From: Paraburkholderia caballeronis
GTDB lineage: Bacteria > Pseudomonadota > Gammaproteobacteria > Burkholderiales > Burkholderiaceae
Reading direction: 5' to 3'
Length of the DNA: 64,000 nt
Assembly: GCF_900104845.1 (NCBI RefSeq)
Contig: NZ_FNSR01000003.1
Coordinates: 1,024,779 to 1,088,778, forward strand
Within the stretch, counting starts at the first letter, position 1. The number at the start of each line of letters is the position of its first letter. Both the position numbers and the translations under genes were made by a program. Shown one piece after another: positions 8,894-16,847 of the stretch. The notes beneath the pieces are model-generated. The model ran no database searches and was not told the DNA's origin. It saw only the letters and a program-made list of their open reading frames with translations.

Positions 8894-10321
8894 TCATGCG
8901 TCGGTGGGCAGGCGACCGCCGGCGTCCTGAAGGTCACGCTCTGCTCTTGTCTGCACGATCAATGGGTGAATGAACATCAGCAAAATGGCAAGTAATCCCG
9001 CTGCGCCGATTCCGCCAAGAGTCCAGGCGAAGGCGTTCGCAGGACTGGCAATGGCTGCGAGCAGCGCAGCTACCCATGGCGACATGCACACGAGAACTGC
9101 GGCCGCACCGAGATTGCGGCTTACTTCGCCGGGGGCTTCCAGTGCCCCAGATCCTCCGGCTAGTGCCGCAACAGCGAGACGTACCGAGTTCGCTTCGCGG
9201 AGCGCTATCAGTTGCGCACCCTGCCCGTAACCTGTGAGTTCGGTGACAAGTGCCAGCGAGATCCACGGACTGATTGGCCCTACTGGTCCGATACAGTCGT
9301 CCAGATTAATCAGGCCGTTGGCCCCGCCCTTGAGCGCTAGTCCACTGTCAGTAATCGCCTGAGTGAGGGCATATTTTTCGGGCTTCCCCAAGCCACAGCT
9401 CCAGCCCATGCGCAGCTTCGCAAGTTCTACAGCGCCAGCATCGCCGAGCTGGCGCAGATCAGCCGCCATGGACTCAATCGCGGTCGGCATTGATCGGAAA
9501 AGACGTACCGGCGTGGCACCCGGGCGACGAGCCGACATAATGGGCTCAAAAAGAAGTCCGACGGCAGTTTCGGTAAACTGCTGCGCCTCTTCACTGGCGT
9601 CGTGAAGTTGTGTACAAAGCAGAAGCACTGCACGGCGTTGTTGCCGAACGTAACGTTCGACGTCAAGCCACGACACGTCCGGTACTACTTCTACCTGGGC
9701 ATGAGGAAGAATCAAGCTCGAACGCCAGTGCCGGTTAACTGCATCTCCAAGACCCTCTGACTCGTCACTTCTCCCGCACCATACGACCACCCGCAGAACT
9801 TGGCGAGAGCCCATCTGATCGAGCGTCGGCTTGAGGTCATCGAGCAGCCGTGTGATCACGATTTCGGTACGACTCGCGTGCAAATCCGCATCGAACCCCT
9901 GGAGCGTTTTTACCTCTAATTTGTTCGATGGGGCATTGCCTGCAAGGCCAGCAATCCGCTCCGCTAGTTCCAGCTCCGGCGTGAGCGTTGTGAATGCCGT
10001 AATCGCCACGTTTGCCCTCGCCCAACGACGCCACGCGAGATCGATCACGAGGCTTCTCACACTCCAGAACGCCCAATAAAGTGCATCCATCAAATACCAA
10101 TGAAAGATGACGGCCACCAAAACGACGACAGCTACCGTCGGTGCGCCAACAATACATGCCCAAAACCGCGGATTTCGGGCGGTTCCACTCGCAGACGGCC
10201 ATAGAAGTAACGTCAGTACGGCACCGACAAGAAAACAAAAAACACAGAGCCCGATAATCAGCCACCCCGAGGGCGCCTTCGATTCACGGGCTGCTGGTAT
10301 GCACGGAATTGGCCAACCCAT
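8894..10321 (-). CDS. T6SS-associated membrane protein of unknown function
   Basis: I do not recognise a named family. The 475-aa product has two hydrophobic segments near the N-terminus (about 18-40 and 52-75), a soluble central part of some 300 residues, and two more hydrophobic segments near 405-425 and 430-452, so both large termini may face the cytoplasm with a central domain between membrane pairs. It lies 3 bp after the PAAR stop and 76 bp before tssM in the same operon, which ties it to the T6SS. It could be an assembly factor or cargo-linked protein. The location suggests a role but the sequence does not specify it. Confidence 0.6.
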   Translation of the reverse strand: MGWPIPCIPAARESKAPSGWLIIGLCVFCFLVGAVLTLLLWPSASGTARNPRFWACIVGAPTVAVVVLVAVIFHWYLMDALYWAFWSVRSLVIDLAWRRWARANVAITAFTTLTPELELAERIAGLAGNAPSNKLEVKTLQGFDADLHASRTEIVITRLLDDLKPTLDQMGSRQVLRVVVWCGRSDESEGLGDAVNRHWRSSLILPHAQVEVVPDVSWLDVERYVRQQRRAVLLLCTQLHDASEEAQQFTETAVGLLFEPIMSARRPGATPVRLFRSMPTAIESMAADLRQLGDAGAVELAKLRMGWSCGLGKPEKYALTQAITDSGLALKGGANGLINLDDCIGPVGPISPWISLALVTELTGYGQGAQLIALREANSVRLAVAALAGGSGALEAPGEVSRNLGAAAVLVCMSPWVAALLAAIASPANAFAWTLGGIGAAGLLAILLMFIHPLIVQTRAERDLQDAGGRLPTDA

Positions 10322-10324
10322 CGG

Positions 10325-10594
10325 CTAGATCTCGAATTCGTCTGTACTGGCGAGCACCTCAGCGCCGCACGTGGTCTTGCAGCGGTGGACGATCAGGTAG
10401 CGTCCGTTCTCGACGTAGCCATCGTTGCCCCCTACCAGTTGGACCCTTCCGTGCTTCGGGCAGTCGACGAAATCGCCGTCAAGTGCCGCAGCAAGATTGT
10501 CGATGATGAGGGTTGACGAGGCAGTGACCACTCGCCCGGTGTCCTGCCCATTGTGGGTTGAAAAATCGTTGTATCTGATGGGTGCCTTCTTCAT
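10325..10594 (-). CDS. PAAR-domain spike-tip protein
   Basis: PAAR proteins sharpen the VgrG spike and bind a metal ion at the tip. The 89-aa product is essentially one PAAR domain: MKKAPIRYNDFSTHNG at the start, GRVVTASSTLIIDN in the middle and CPKHG plus HRCKTTCG near the end, which supply His and Cys ligands. The start at 10594 gives a canonical PAAR N-terminus; a longer reading would add 13 residues overlapping the hairpin region upstream. It carries no toxin extension, so the cargo is probably loaded through VgrG. Its neighbour 3 bp downstream is the unknown membrane protein. Confidence 0.88.
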   Translation of the reverse strand: MKKAPIRYNDFSTHNGQDTGRVVTASSTLIIDNLAAALDGDFVDCPKHGRVQLVGGNDGYVENGRYLIVHRCKTTCGAEVLASTDEFEI

Positions 10595-10636
10595 ATTTAG
10601 AACTCTGGATAAACCCTGGTGTGAGCACGTCAATGA

Positions 10637-10673
10637 GGATTCTGTATCTCCGCTACCCGGAGATACAGAATCC
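10637..10673. repeat. Perfect 16-bp inverted repeat with 5-nt loop (strong stem-loop)
   Basis: The left arm GGATTCTGTATCTCCG at 10637-10652 is exactly complementary to the right arm at 10658-10673, with the loop CTACC between them. It lies about 43 bp upstream of the PAAR start on the minus strand. No T-run follows on either strand, so it is not a classic intrinsic terminator. It could be an attenuator, an RNA-processing site or a remnant of a small mobile repeat. Confidence 0.85.
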
Positions 10674-10794
10674 GGCTTCGCGATTAGTGTCCGACAACAG
10701 CGAGAGCATCATGGATGCCCCATCATGAACTCTATCGACACCCGCCTTCGTTTGCCGCTGTGTATGGCTCGATTGTGATGTGTCGGATCCGTAT

Positions 10795-11208
10795 TCAAAT
10801 CGCTTTCGACCTCGGGTTGTCACGGTCGGCGTGATCGATTGTTAAGGCGGTTTGATTGTCGACAATGTTGACCGCGGTAACGACTCGTCCACGGTTTGTT
10901 CTGGAACGTCTGTTCGGAACCGAATGCGACACGACACAATCTTGATGGCCTTTGGTCTGGCTTAACTTTTCAGTTTTTCCCTGATCCGCGCGGCGCAGAT
11001 AGAACGAAGAAGCACCTCCTCCAACGAGCCCTCCTGCGACACCACCGATAGCAAGCGGCTGTATGAATCCGCCAAGGATCCATGCAAGACCGCCAAAGGG
11101 CCCTGATTGATTAGCTTGAACGAGTGACATAACACCTGCTATCACTAGTCCGATTAAGCCGCCCACCGCCATTCCAGGGAGGTACTTCATATGTAATTTC
11201 GTGTTCAT
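10795..11208 (-). CDS. Small glycine-rich membrane protein, hypothetical
   Basis: The 137-aa ORF lies between the immunity gene and the PAAR gene, on the operon strand. Residues 10-75 form two hydrophobic, glycine-rich segments (GMAVGGLIGLVIAGVM and GGVAGGLVGGGASS), typical of glycine-zipper membrane insertion modules. The C-terminal 60 residues are polar and contain GRVVTA followed by a DN-rich stretch, faintly like the PAAR core of the downstream gene. It may be a degenerate or truncated zipper-PAAR protein, or a true small membrane protein. The lower GC content matches the surrounding cargo region. Coding status is moderately supported. Confidence 0.5.
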   Translation of the reverse strand: MNTKLHMKYLPGMAVGGLIGLVIAGVMSLVQANQSGPFGGLAWILGGFIQPLAIGGVAGGLVGGGASSFYLRRADQGKTEKLSQTKGHQDCVVSHSVPNRRSRTNRGRVVTAVNIVDNQTALTIDHADRDNPRSKAI

Positions 11209-11269
11209 GGCGCGCTAGCCCTGTTGAGTGGTGACGCTGTCGTGCCTGTCTAGCAATACCGATTCACCA

Positions 11270-12151
11270 CTAACCGTTCACGTCCGAGGCAGGTTTGTGG
11301 AGATGCTTATACGCTCGCCAGCCCCAAAAAACAGGCGCTCCGATAGAGTACGCTTCAACTGAATAAATTAGGCCGGGCACACCGGCGAGGCTGGTTTTCG
11401 GAGGCACAATACCTACGTTCGGGTCGCACTTCATGTGCGTCCAACCCGTGTAGCCCTTTACCTCGGGCGCCTTCGACTTCATATCCTGGAAACCGGGCTG
11501 ATCGTAGAGCGTCATGGTCTCGTCGCTTGGCGCCCACGGATAGTCAATGTAGGCTAGCCCCCAATAGTCACCAATCGGCAGCGAGCTTTGCAGCACCCGT
11601 CCGTTCTTCGTTTCGATATAGCCACGATCATCGACAACCACAAACTGCTTTACGTCTTCGGGATGAGGACGTTCTTCGCCATACCGGTTCCTGAATCCAA
11701 TGGCTATTTGCCCGAAGGCTGACTCAAACGTCCTACCACCGTCGCGCGAGATTAGGATGCCGCTCAAATCGTCCAGTGGGATAGCAATGTAGCGTTCCGA
11801 TGGGTGGATATATGGGAAAAATACGATGCGGTAAAACTGTGGCGCCGCTTCCGTCCGGATACCCTGTTTCGCGTCCACATATGTCAGTGCGCCTTCGCAC
11901 ATCCAGCCCTTCAGTTCCAGCCACCTGTGATCGCCGAACCGGTAAACCACCTGGGTTGGCGGCTCATGAACACGCTGGGCCGCGAGGGCTGGGATCAGTG
12001 GAATCGCGGCAATCACTGCGAGCACCGTCAAAATCATTGCCCCACGCTTTTCCCGACCGCGGGTCCACAGTCTGATCGCAAGATATGCAATCAGTCCAGC
12101 GCTCCATAACGGAACGAGCCACCATACGACCGAAGAGAGAGGATGTTCCAT
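11270..12151 (-). CDS. Tli3-like T6SS immunity protein (membrane-anchored, periplasmic)
   Basis: The 293-aa product has two membrane segments in the first 58 residues and then a polar domain of about 230 residues containing DDLSGILISRDGGRTF and similar beta-rich motifs. It starts one base after the stop of the Tle3-type effector, the usual effector-immunity coupling. Tli3 proteins neutralise Tle3 phospholipases in the periplasm, and the predicted topology places the main domain there. The family assignment rests mainly on partner and topology; the fold itself is only weakly recognisable. Confidence 0.7.
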   Translation of the reverse strand: MEHPLSSVVWWLVPLWSAGLIAYLAIRLWTRGREKRGAMILTVLAVIAAIPLIPALAAQRVHEPPTQVVYRFGDHRWLELKGWMCEGALTYVDAKQGIRTEAAPQFYRIVFFPYIHPSERYIAIPLDDLSGILISRDGGRTFESAFGQIAIGFRNRYGEERPHPEDVKQFVVVDDRGYIETKNGRVLQSSLPIGDYWGLAYIDYPWAPSDETMTLYDQPGFQDMKSKAPEVKGYTGWTHMKCDPNVGIVPPKTSLAGVPGLIYSVEAYSIGAPVFWGWRAYKHLHKPASDVNG

Positions 12152-12152
12152 A

Positions 12153-14240
12153 TCATCCCCTCACATCAGGTTGCGGAAGCGGCCACAGCCCAGATCCGCC
12201 TGGCGGAGTCGTCACAGCATTCCACGCTTCAACCATTGCACTTCCCGGCAACGCGTGCAGAATGCTGCCAATGACATCACCGCTAGCGGTCACAACCTCG
12301 CTTATGACGTCTTTCGGGAGCTTCGGCGTGCTCATCTGCAATTTGATCAAACGCGGCAAGATCCCGCTGTTGTAATATGTTCTAGCATCCTGGTCCGGAT
12401 TTCTTCGGTTACGCCAGTCAGCCTGTCGTATTAGGTCCCACCACAGACTTTGATTGTCAAAAGCTACACATAGCCCGATTGCCAGATCGTAGGCCATGCA
12501 TTTTTCGATCGTTTCGGCATGCAATGTAATCGCCGAGTGCTGACTCCACGGCGCCGTACGCTTCCCAAGTCGTGCGGTCGCTTCATCCGGTGTCTCATAT
12601 CGTTGAACCAGATATTGGGTTTGCTCCGACGTCGGAATTCCCATGAACCATGCTTTGAGCACCTGATTCTTGTAACCTGCAGCGGCAAGTTGGGCTTGTA
12701 CCTGTTGAGTGCTTGCCTGCACACCTGACGGGTAGACAATTGAAGATATCGATTCCGCCCCCGTATGAGTATCCACTAGTCTCAATAGCTTTTTCGGGCC
12801 TTCCTGCGCAAGGGTGGTGCCTGCTAAATGCTCACCAACATGGTCTGCGTGCTGCGAATCATTCGACAGCGTGCGGAATATATACGGCTCCGGTAATTTA
12901 GGCCCGTCGATCGTTCGATTCCTGTCGCGGGACATGAACGTGCCAGCGATAGGGGCTTCTCCCTGACGGCCGAACTGGAACGTTTCCGTTCCTTTGCCAA
13001 CCGTGTGCCCGTCTGAAAACACTCGTTGAAAAAAATTGGGAGCTTTTGCAGCAATCGCTTGCTTCCCCTCACTATCCACGCCCTGCCAGCCAATACCCTG
13101 GATGTTAGGCAGGGAAACGACCCCGTCTTGCGGGCAAAAATAATTGTAGACGTGCCCGAAATTGTCACGTGCGTAGTCTGGATTATCCCAAGCCTTTTTG
13201 TTTGCCACTCCTTTGAGCACTATCTGTTCAGCGGACACCTGATTTCTTTTTTCGTACATTAGTGTCGCGAAATTCGCTAGCGTCTTCACCCTCGCGTCGC
13301 GCGACTGATGCTTGCCTGGTAGGACGAGTTCAGCGGCAGCGGGATCAAGAGCGTACGGCGAGTTACACATAATCACGCAATCGACTGGCCGCTCGTCAGC
13401 CTCTTTTACGAGGAAGTTGGCGAGCATGGAAATTTCAGTCCCTTGACTATGTGCGACGATGTTGATCGTGTCCGGGCCTGCATCCTTTTCCCGACGAATC
13501 CGAAGGATCAGACCGGCCAGCCGTTGCGCAGCATGCACGTAATAGATACGGTGCGGATTGGGATACATCGGGCTCGACGTGTCGGTGAACTGTCGCTTCG
13601 CCCACGCGATCGCATCATATATGCCACCGTTTGCTGACGGTCCCCACATATCTACCAAATTCGTAGTCGCATTCGCAAATGGTCCCCCCTCCTTGGCCTG
13701 CGATTCATCCAGCCAGTTTCCAAGATTGTCCTTGTTTGCATATTTCCCCTGGTTCTCAAGGTAGTACGTGCTGTACGGAAGATCTGGGTTCGAATTGCGC
13801 GCGTCAAGTTGCTCCTTATAACGCACCTGGTCTCGATGATATTCTTGGGGGTTAACAGGATGGTAGCCCCAATGGAACGGGATGACCGGTGAGCGTCCTT
13901 CCTCCGCAATCCGTGTCAGGCAGTCGGACGAAGAAACAGAGGTGTCGGCATTATCAAGAGTAGGGAGTTTTCCTTCTGGAGTCCACTTTTCCCACTTATG
14001 GGGGAAAAGATCGTCGCGACCAAGGCGTTTGTTTAGCCCGTCACAGATATGCTGGTCCACAACTGGAAAGAATTGCCCATCATCGTTGACGCCATGAATG
14101 ACGATCACAATGCATGGCATAGGAGGTTTAACTGGCACTTTGCAGGTCAGCATCGCGCCACTACCCGACGGCATCGGCATCGCTTCTTGCCCCTGCTTTG
14201 AATTTCTCAACGTATTGTTAGGTGTTTTTGTATCAGCCAT
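12153..14240 (-). CDS. T6SS phospholipase effector, Tle3 type (alpha/beta hydrolase, DUF3274-like)
   Basis: Tle3 effectors are lipases delivered by T6SS that attack phospholipids from the periplasm. The 695-aa product has an alpha/beta-hydrolase core: an oxyanion-type stretch VIVIHGVNDDGQ near residue 45 and the nucleophile elbow VAHSQGTE with Ser265. The remaining two thirds are the long C-terminal region expected of this family. There is no signal peptide. The ATG at 14240 lies inside the end of vgrG (8-bp overlap) and has a GGGAG ribosome site; the longer in-frame reading to 14471 lies wholly in vgrG and is rejected. The gene is followed one base later by its presumed immunity gene. Confidence 0.85.
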   Translation of the reverse strand: MADTKTPNNTLRNSKQGQEAMPMPSGSGAMLTCKVPVKPPMPCIVIVIHGVNDDGQFFPVVDQHICDGLNKRLGRDDLFPHKWEKWTPEGKLPTLDNADTSVSSSDCLTRIAEEGRSPVIPFHWGYHPVNPQEYHRDQVRYKEQLDARNSNPDLPYSTYYLENQGKYANKDNLGNWLDESQAKEGGPFANATTNLVDMWGPSANGGIYDAIAWAKRQFTDTSSPMYPNPHRIYYVHAAQRLAGLILRIRREKDAGPDTINIVAHSQGTEISMLANFLVKEADERPVDCVIMCNSPYALDPAAAELVLPGKHQSRDARVKTLANFATLMYEKRNQVSAEQIVLKGVANKKAWDNPDYARDNFGHVYNYFCPQDGVVSLPNIQGIGWQGVDSEGKQAIAAKAPNFFQRVFSDGHTVGKGTETFQFGRQGEAPIAGTFMSRDRNRTIDGPKLPEPYIFRTLSNDSQHADHVGEHLAGTTLAQEGPKKLLRLVDTHTGAESISSIVYPSGVQASTQQVQAQLAAAGYKNQVLKAWFMGIPTSEQTQYLVQRYETPDEATARLGKRTAPWSQHSAITLHAETIEKCMAYDLAIGLCVAFDNQSLWWDLIRQADWRNRRNPDQDARTYYNSGILPRLIKLQMSTPKLPKDVISEVVTASGDVIGSILHALPGSAMVEAWNAVTTPPGGSGLWPLPQPDVRG

Positions 14241-16737
14241 GGCTTGCTCCCAAAACTTCAATCCGAAGATTTTCGATATCGGCGCGGTTAAACAGCGTGC
14301 TTGTGCCGTTAGCGTCAGTGAGCCCTTCCGTCGTTGAGCCGTCGGGCATGTGAAGACGGAAGCGCTGACCGGAGAGCGGTGTCTCCTGATCGCCTTCCGG
14401 GTGCAGGAAGAATTTACGTGCGAACGAGCTCTGCTGAAAACTGGGCATTGCGCTCGAAACACTCGCAGCACCAGCCTTCGAAATTGAAGGTGTTTTGACT
14501 GTCAAATTACTTGTCCCGCCGACCTCCGGCACACTACCAGCTACCTTGTAGTAGGCGCCACCGCCGCTCGACATCAAAACCTGATCCTGACCCGCGAGAA
14601 TGACTCGTTTCCCCTTGATGATGACGTCACCACTAGCAGTCATCTCAATGGGGCCGTCTTGCGCCTGAATCTGAACTTTGCCCTTGATGGCAAACAGTAA
14701 AACGCCAAGCTTGTGCGCAATAATCGACACGACCTCACCGGCACCGACGATGAACTTCTTTGCGATGCTAAATTCGGCGTTGCCTCCGGCCGTCGACGTG
14801 AGATGGCGGCCGCTGGAGAACTGGATGTCCTCCGGTGTTGCGCCAACGATCCCGTGCGGGGCGGACAGCATGATGATTGACTGTTTCAGTTCTTTATAGG
14901 CGCTTTCGAGTCGTGTCTGCTGAGACTTGACGTCTACGAGTTCGGCCTGTGCCGCTTGGGCAATCGCGCGCAGTGTAGTCGCATCATCGAGTGCCGCCTG
15001 CAGTTGCTTGACGGCTTCCCAGGTATCCAGTTGCTGTCCGTTCGCCCGCGTCTGCTCGTCGCCCGAAATCAGTACGCCTTTGCCACCGCGCACGGCTACA
15101 TGCTCATCACTGCGCAACTCAGCTCCGCTACCCCGCTTCTCGCGGCTAGCGTTGACCATGTTCCCGAGAGTCAACTGACTCTTGCCACCGCCCTCGGTTG
15201 CAATCTTGATATGCTCTTCCCCTTCAAAGTCTTCCATCTGAAGGGTATTATTCGACTGCGTGTGAATAACGTTGCGCGTCATCCAGCGATCGTCGCTTGT
15301 GATCACATCCGGATTCACGCTGTCGTGCATCACATGAGCGATATACGGAAAATCTGGATTGCCGTTCTCGAAACCGACTTCGACGCCCGAGCCGTCTAGT
15401 GCCGGGAAATGAGTTCCGGTGGTCTTGGGCCCAGCAAAGGACTTTGCGATGCGCATCCAGCAACTCGTCAACCCGCCCGTACGCTGTTCGCGGTCGAAGT
15501 CGAACGAGACCATATAGTGGCCGTCCTTGTTGACGTAGCTATATTTGTATCGGTTCGGAGATGTGATACGTCCGCTGATGGTGCCGTGGATTTTGGGCCA
15601 CGTCTCCTCGAGCAGGGGCATACGGTAGATCAGGTGTGACGGGATCGCCGTATAAGTGTTGTGGTAGGCCTTGTCGCGCGATCCAACGTGTTCAACGCGC
15701 GTGATCAGCTGACCGTACTCGGCCTCAGGCAGCGTCCGGTTGGTGAAGCGGAAAACGCGGCCGGGCGCGACACACAAAACGTTACCTTCGCCCGTATAAA
15801 CGATTTTTTCGCACAGCAGCGCTTCGTGCCGCAACTGGGCTTCCCATTCAGCCTGATCGTCGCTCAGGTGTCCCGCTGCCCAGACATCTGGTGTACCCCA
15901 CGTGGTCTTGTCGTCCGGCGCGGCGTTGGCTTCCCCATCAATGGGCCGCGGCGCCTTACGGTGGTTGTAGTGGCGTACGGTGACCGCCTGGGCGATCGTC
16001 TTTGTGCGGGTCTCGAACTTCTCGACCGACTCGGCACCGGTGCTTTCGAGACCCGAGGCCGGCCTGAAGGGCGCGACGAATGTGTCGCTGCGCTCGTAGT
16101 GCGTGAAGTCATCGCCGAAGTGTGTCACTTCGCCGTATTCGCCCTGGCGAATCGCAAACCAGATACCGGAGCGTCGCGCGAGACGGGTAAAAAACTCGAG
16201 GTCAGTCTCGTTCCACTGCATCACGAAGTCGCGCTTTGGGTACTCACGACGAAGCGTGAATTCAAAGTCACTCGTGCCGGCGCCGAACCCCTGCTCGCGG
16301 AATATCTGCTCGATGATCTCGGGATCAGTCTGCCCCAGGAAGATGCGGCAGCGTTTGACGTTTCTCAGCAACGCGATACGCGATTCGAGTACGGCCTCGT
16401 AGGTCGTCTCGTCCTTGCTGCTGGAAAGCTGGTTAAACTCTGTAATGACACCCTGAAACTGCCGGCCGGGGCCCGCTGGCAACGTCACGCCAGCGAGGGT
16501 AGGCGGCAGGATTGAAAAGACCGCCGTCTTCGTCAGGATATCGTCTACAGGCAGATCAGCGACCCGGTGGGTCACCTTCATCCTGAAACGCGTGGGCGCA
16601 CCCGCCTCCTCGACACCGGTAAAATCGACGACATCGAAACCCGGCGCGGACTTGCTGCCGGTGACATCAAGATGATAGGCCTGCAGGCCACCCCTCTTGA
16701 GGGATCCAATTGCTTCGTTGACACCCACCTTCGACAC
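14233..16737 (-). CDS. vgrG: T6SS spike protein VgrG with C-terminal cargo-binding extension
   Basis: VgrG trimers cap the Hcp tube and carry effectors. The 834-aa product has the gp27/gp5-like N-terminal region, the OB-fold region and a long beta-helix with a DUF2345-like segment (VIIKGKRVILAGQD). About 65 residues at the C-terminus (from FARKFFLHPEG) form a separate beta-rich domain with TTEGLTDANGTST, resembling the transthyretin-like domains that dock Tle lipases; that assignment is inference. The start codon is GTG behind GGGAG. The stop overlaps the tle3 start, which supports VgrG-Tle3 pairing. An inverted repeat separates it from tssC. Confidence 0.92.
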   Translation of the reverse strand: MSKVGVNEAIGSLKRGGLQAYHLDVTGSKSAPGFDVVDFTGVEEAGAPTRFRMKVTHRVADLPVDDILTKTAVFSILPPTLAGVTLPAGPGRQFQGVITEFNQLSSSKDETTYEAVLESRIALLRNVKRCRIFLGQTDPEIIEQIFREQGFGAGTSDFEFTLRREYPKRDFVMQWNETDLEFFTRLARRSGIWFAIRQGEYGEVTHFGDDFTHYERSDTFVAPFRPASGLESTGAESVEKFETRTKTIAQAVTVRHYNHRKAPRPIDGEANAAPDDKTTWGTPDVWAAGHLSDDQAEWEAQLRHEALLCEKIVYTGEGNVLCVAPGRVFRFTNRTLPEAEYGQLITRVEHVGSRDKAYHNTYTAIPSHLIYRMPLLEETWPKIHGTISGRITSPNRYKYSYVNKDGHYMVSFDFDREQRTGGLTSCWMRIAKSFAGPKTTGTHFPALDGSGVEVGFENGNPDFPYIAHVMHDSVNPDVITSDDRWMTRNVIHTQSNNTLQMEDFEGEEHIKIATEGGGKSQLTLGNMVNASREKRGSGAELRSDEHVAVRGGKGVLISGDEQTRANGQQLDTWEAVKQLQAALDDATTLRAIAQAAQAELVDVKSQQTRLESAYKELKQSIIMLSAPHGIVGATPEDIQFSSGRHLTSTAGGNAEFSIAKKFIVGAGEVVSIIAHKLGVLLFAIKGKVQIQAQDGPIEMTASGDVIIKGKRVILAGQDQVLMSSGGGAYYKVAGSVPEVGGTSNLTVKTPSISKAGAASVSSAMPSFQQSSFARKFFLHPEGDQETPLSGQRFRLHMPDGSTTEGLTDANGTSTLFNRADIENLRIEVLGASHG

Positions 16738-16810
16738 TCCCGGAAAGACCTGCTGCCGAATGCACGGGTTCGAACTGCAACCGGTGCGTGGCGGCTGGCA
16801 AATGACAAGT

Positions 16811-16842
16811 GGTTGCCGGCACGCTCATGCGCGCCGGCAACC
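16811..16842. repeat. 10-bp inverted repeat between tssC and vgrG (possible attenuator)
   Basis: GGTTGCCGGC at 16811-16820 pairs perfectly with 16833-16842 around a 12-nt loop. It sits directly downstream of the tssC stop on the minus strand. There is no T-tract, so it is more likely an attenuator or 3'-end stabiliser for tssBC mRNA than an efficient terminator. Confidence 0.6.
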
Positions 16843-16847
16843 GATCC

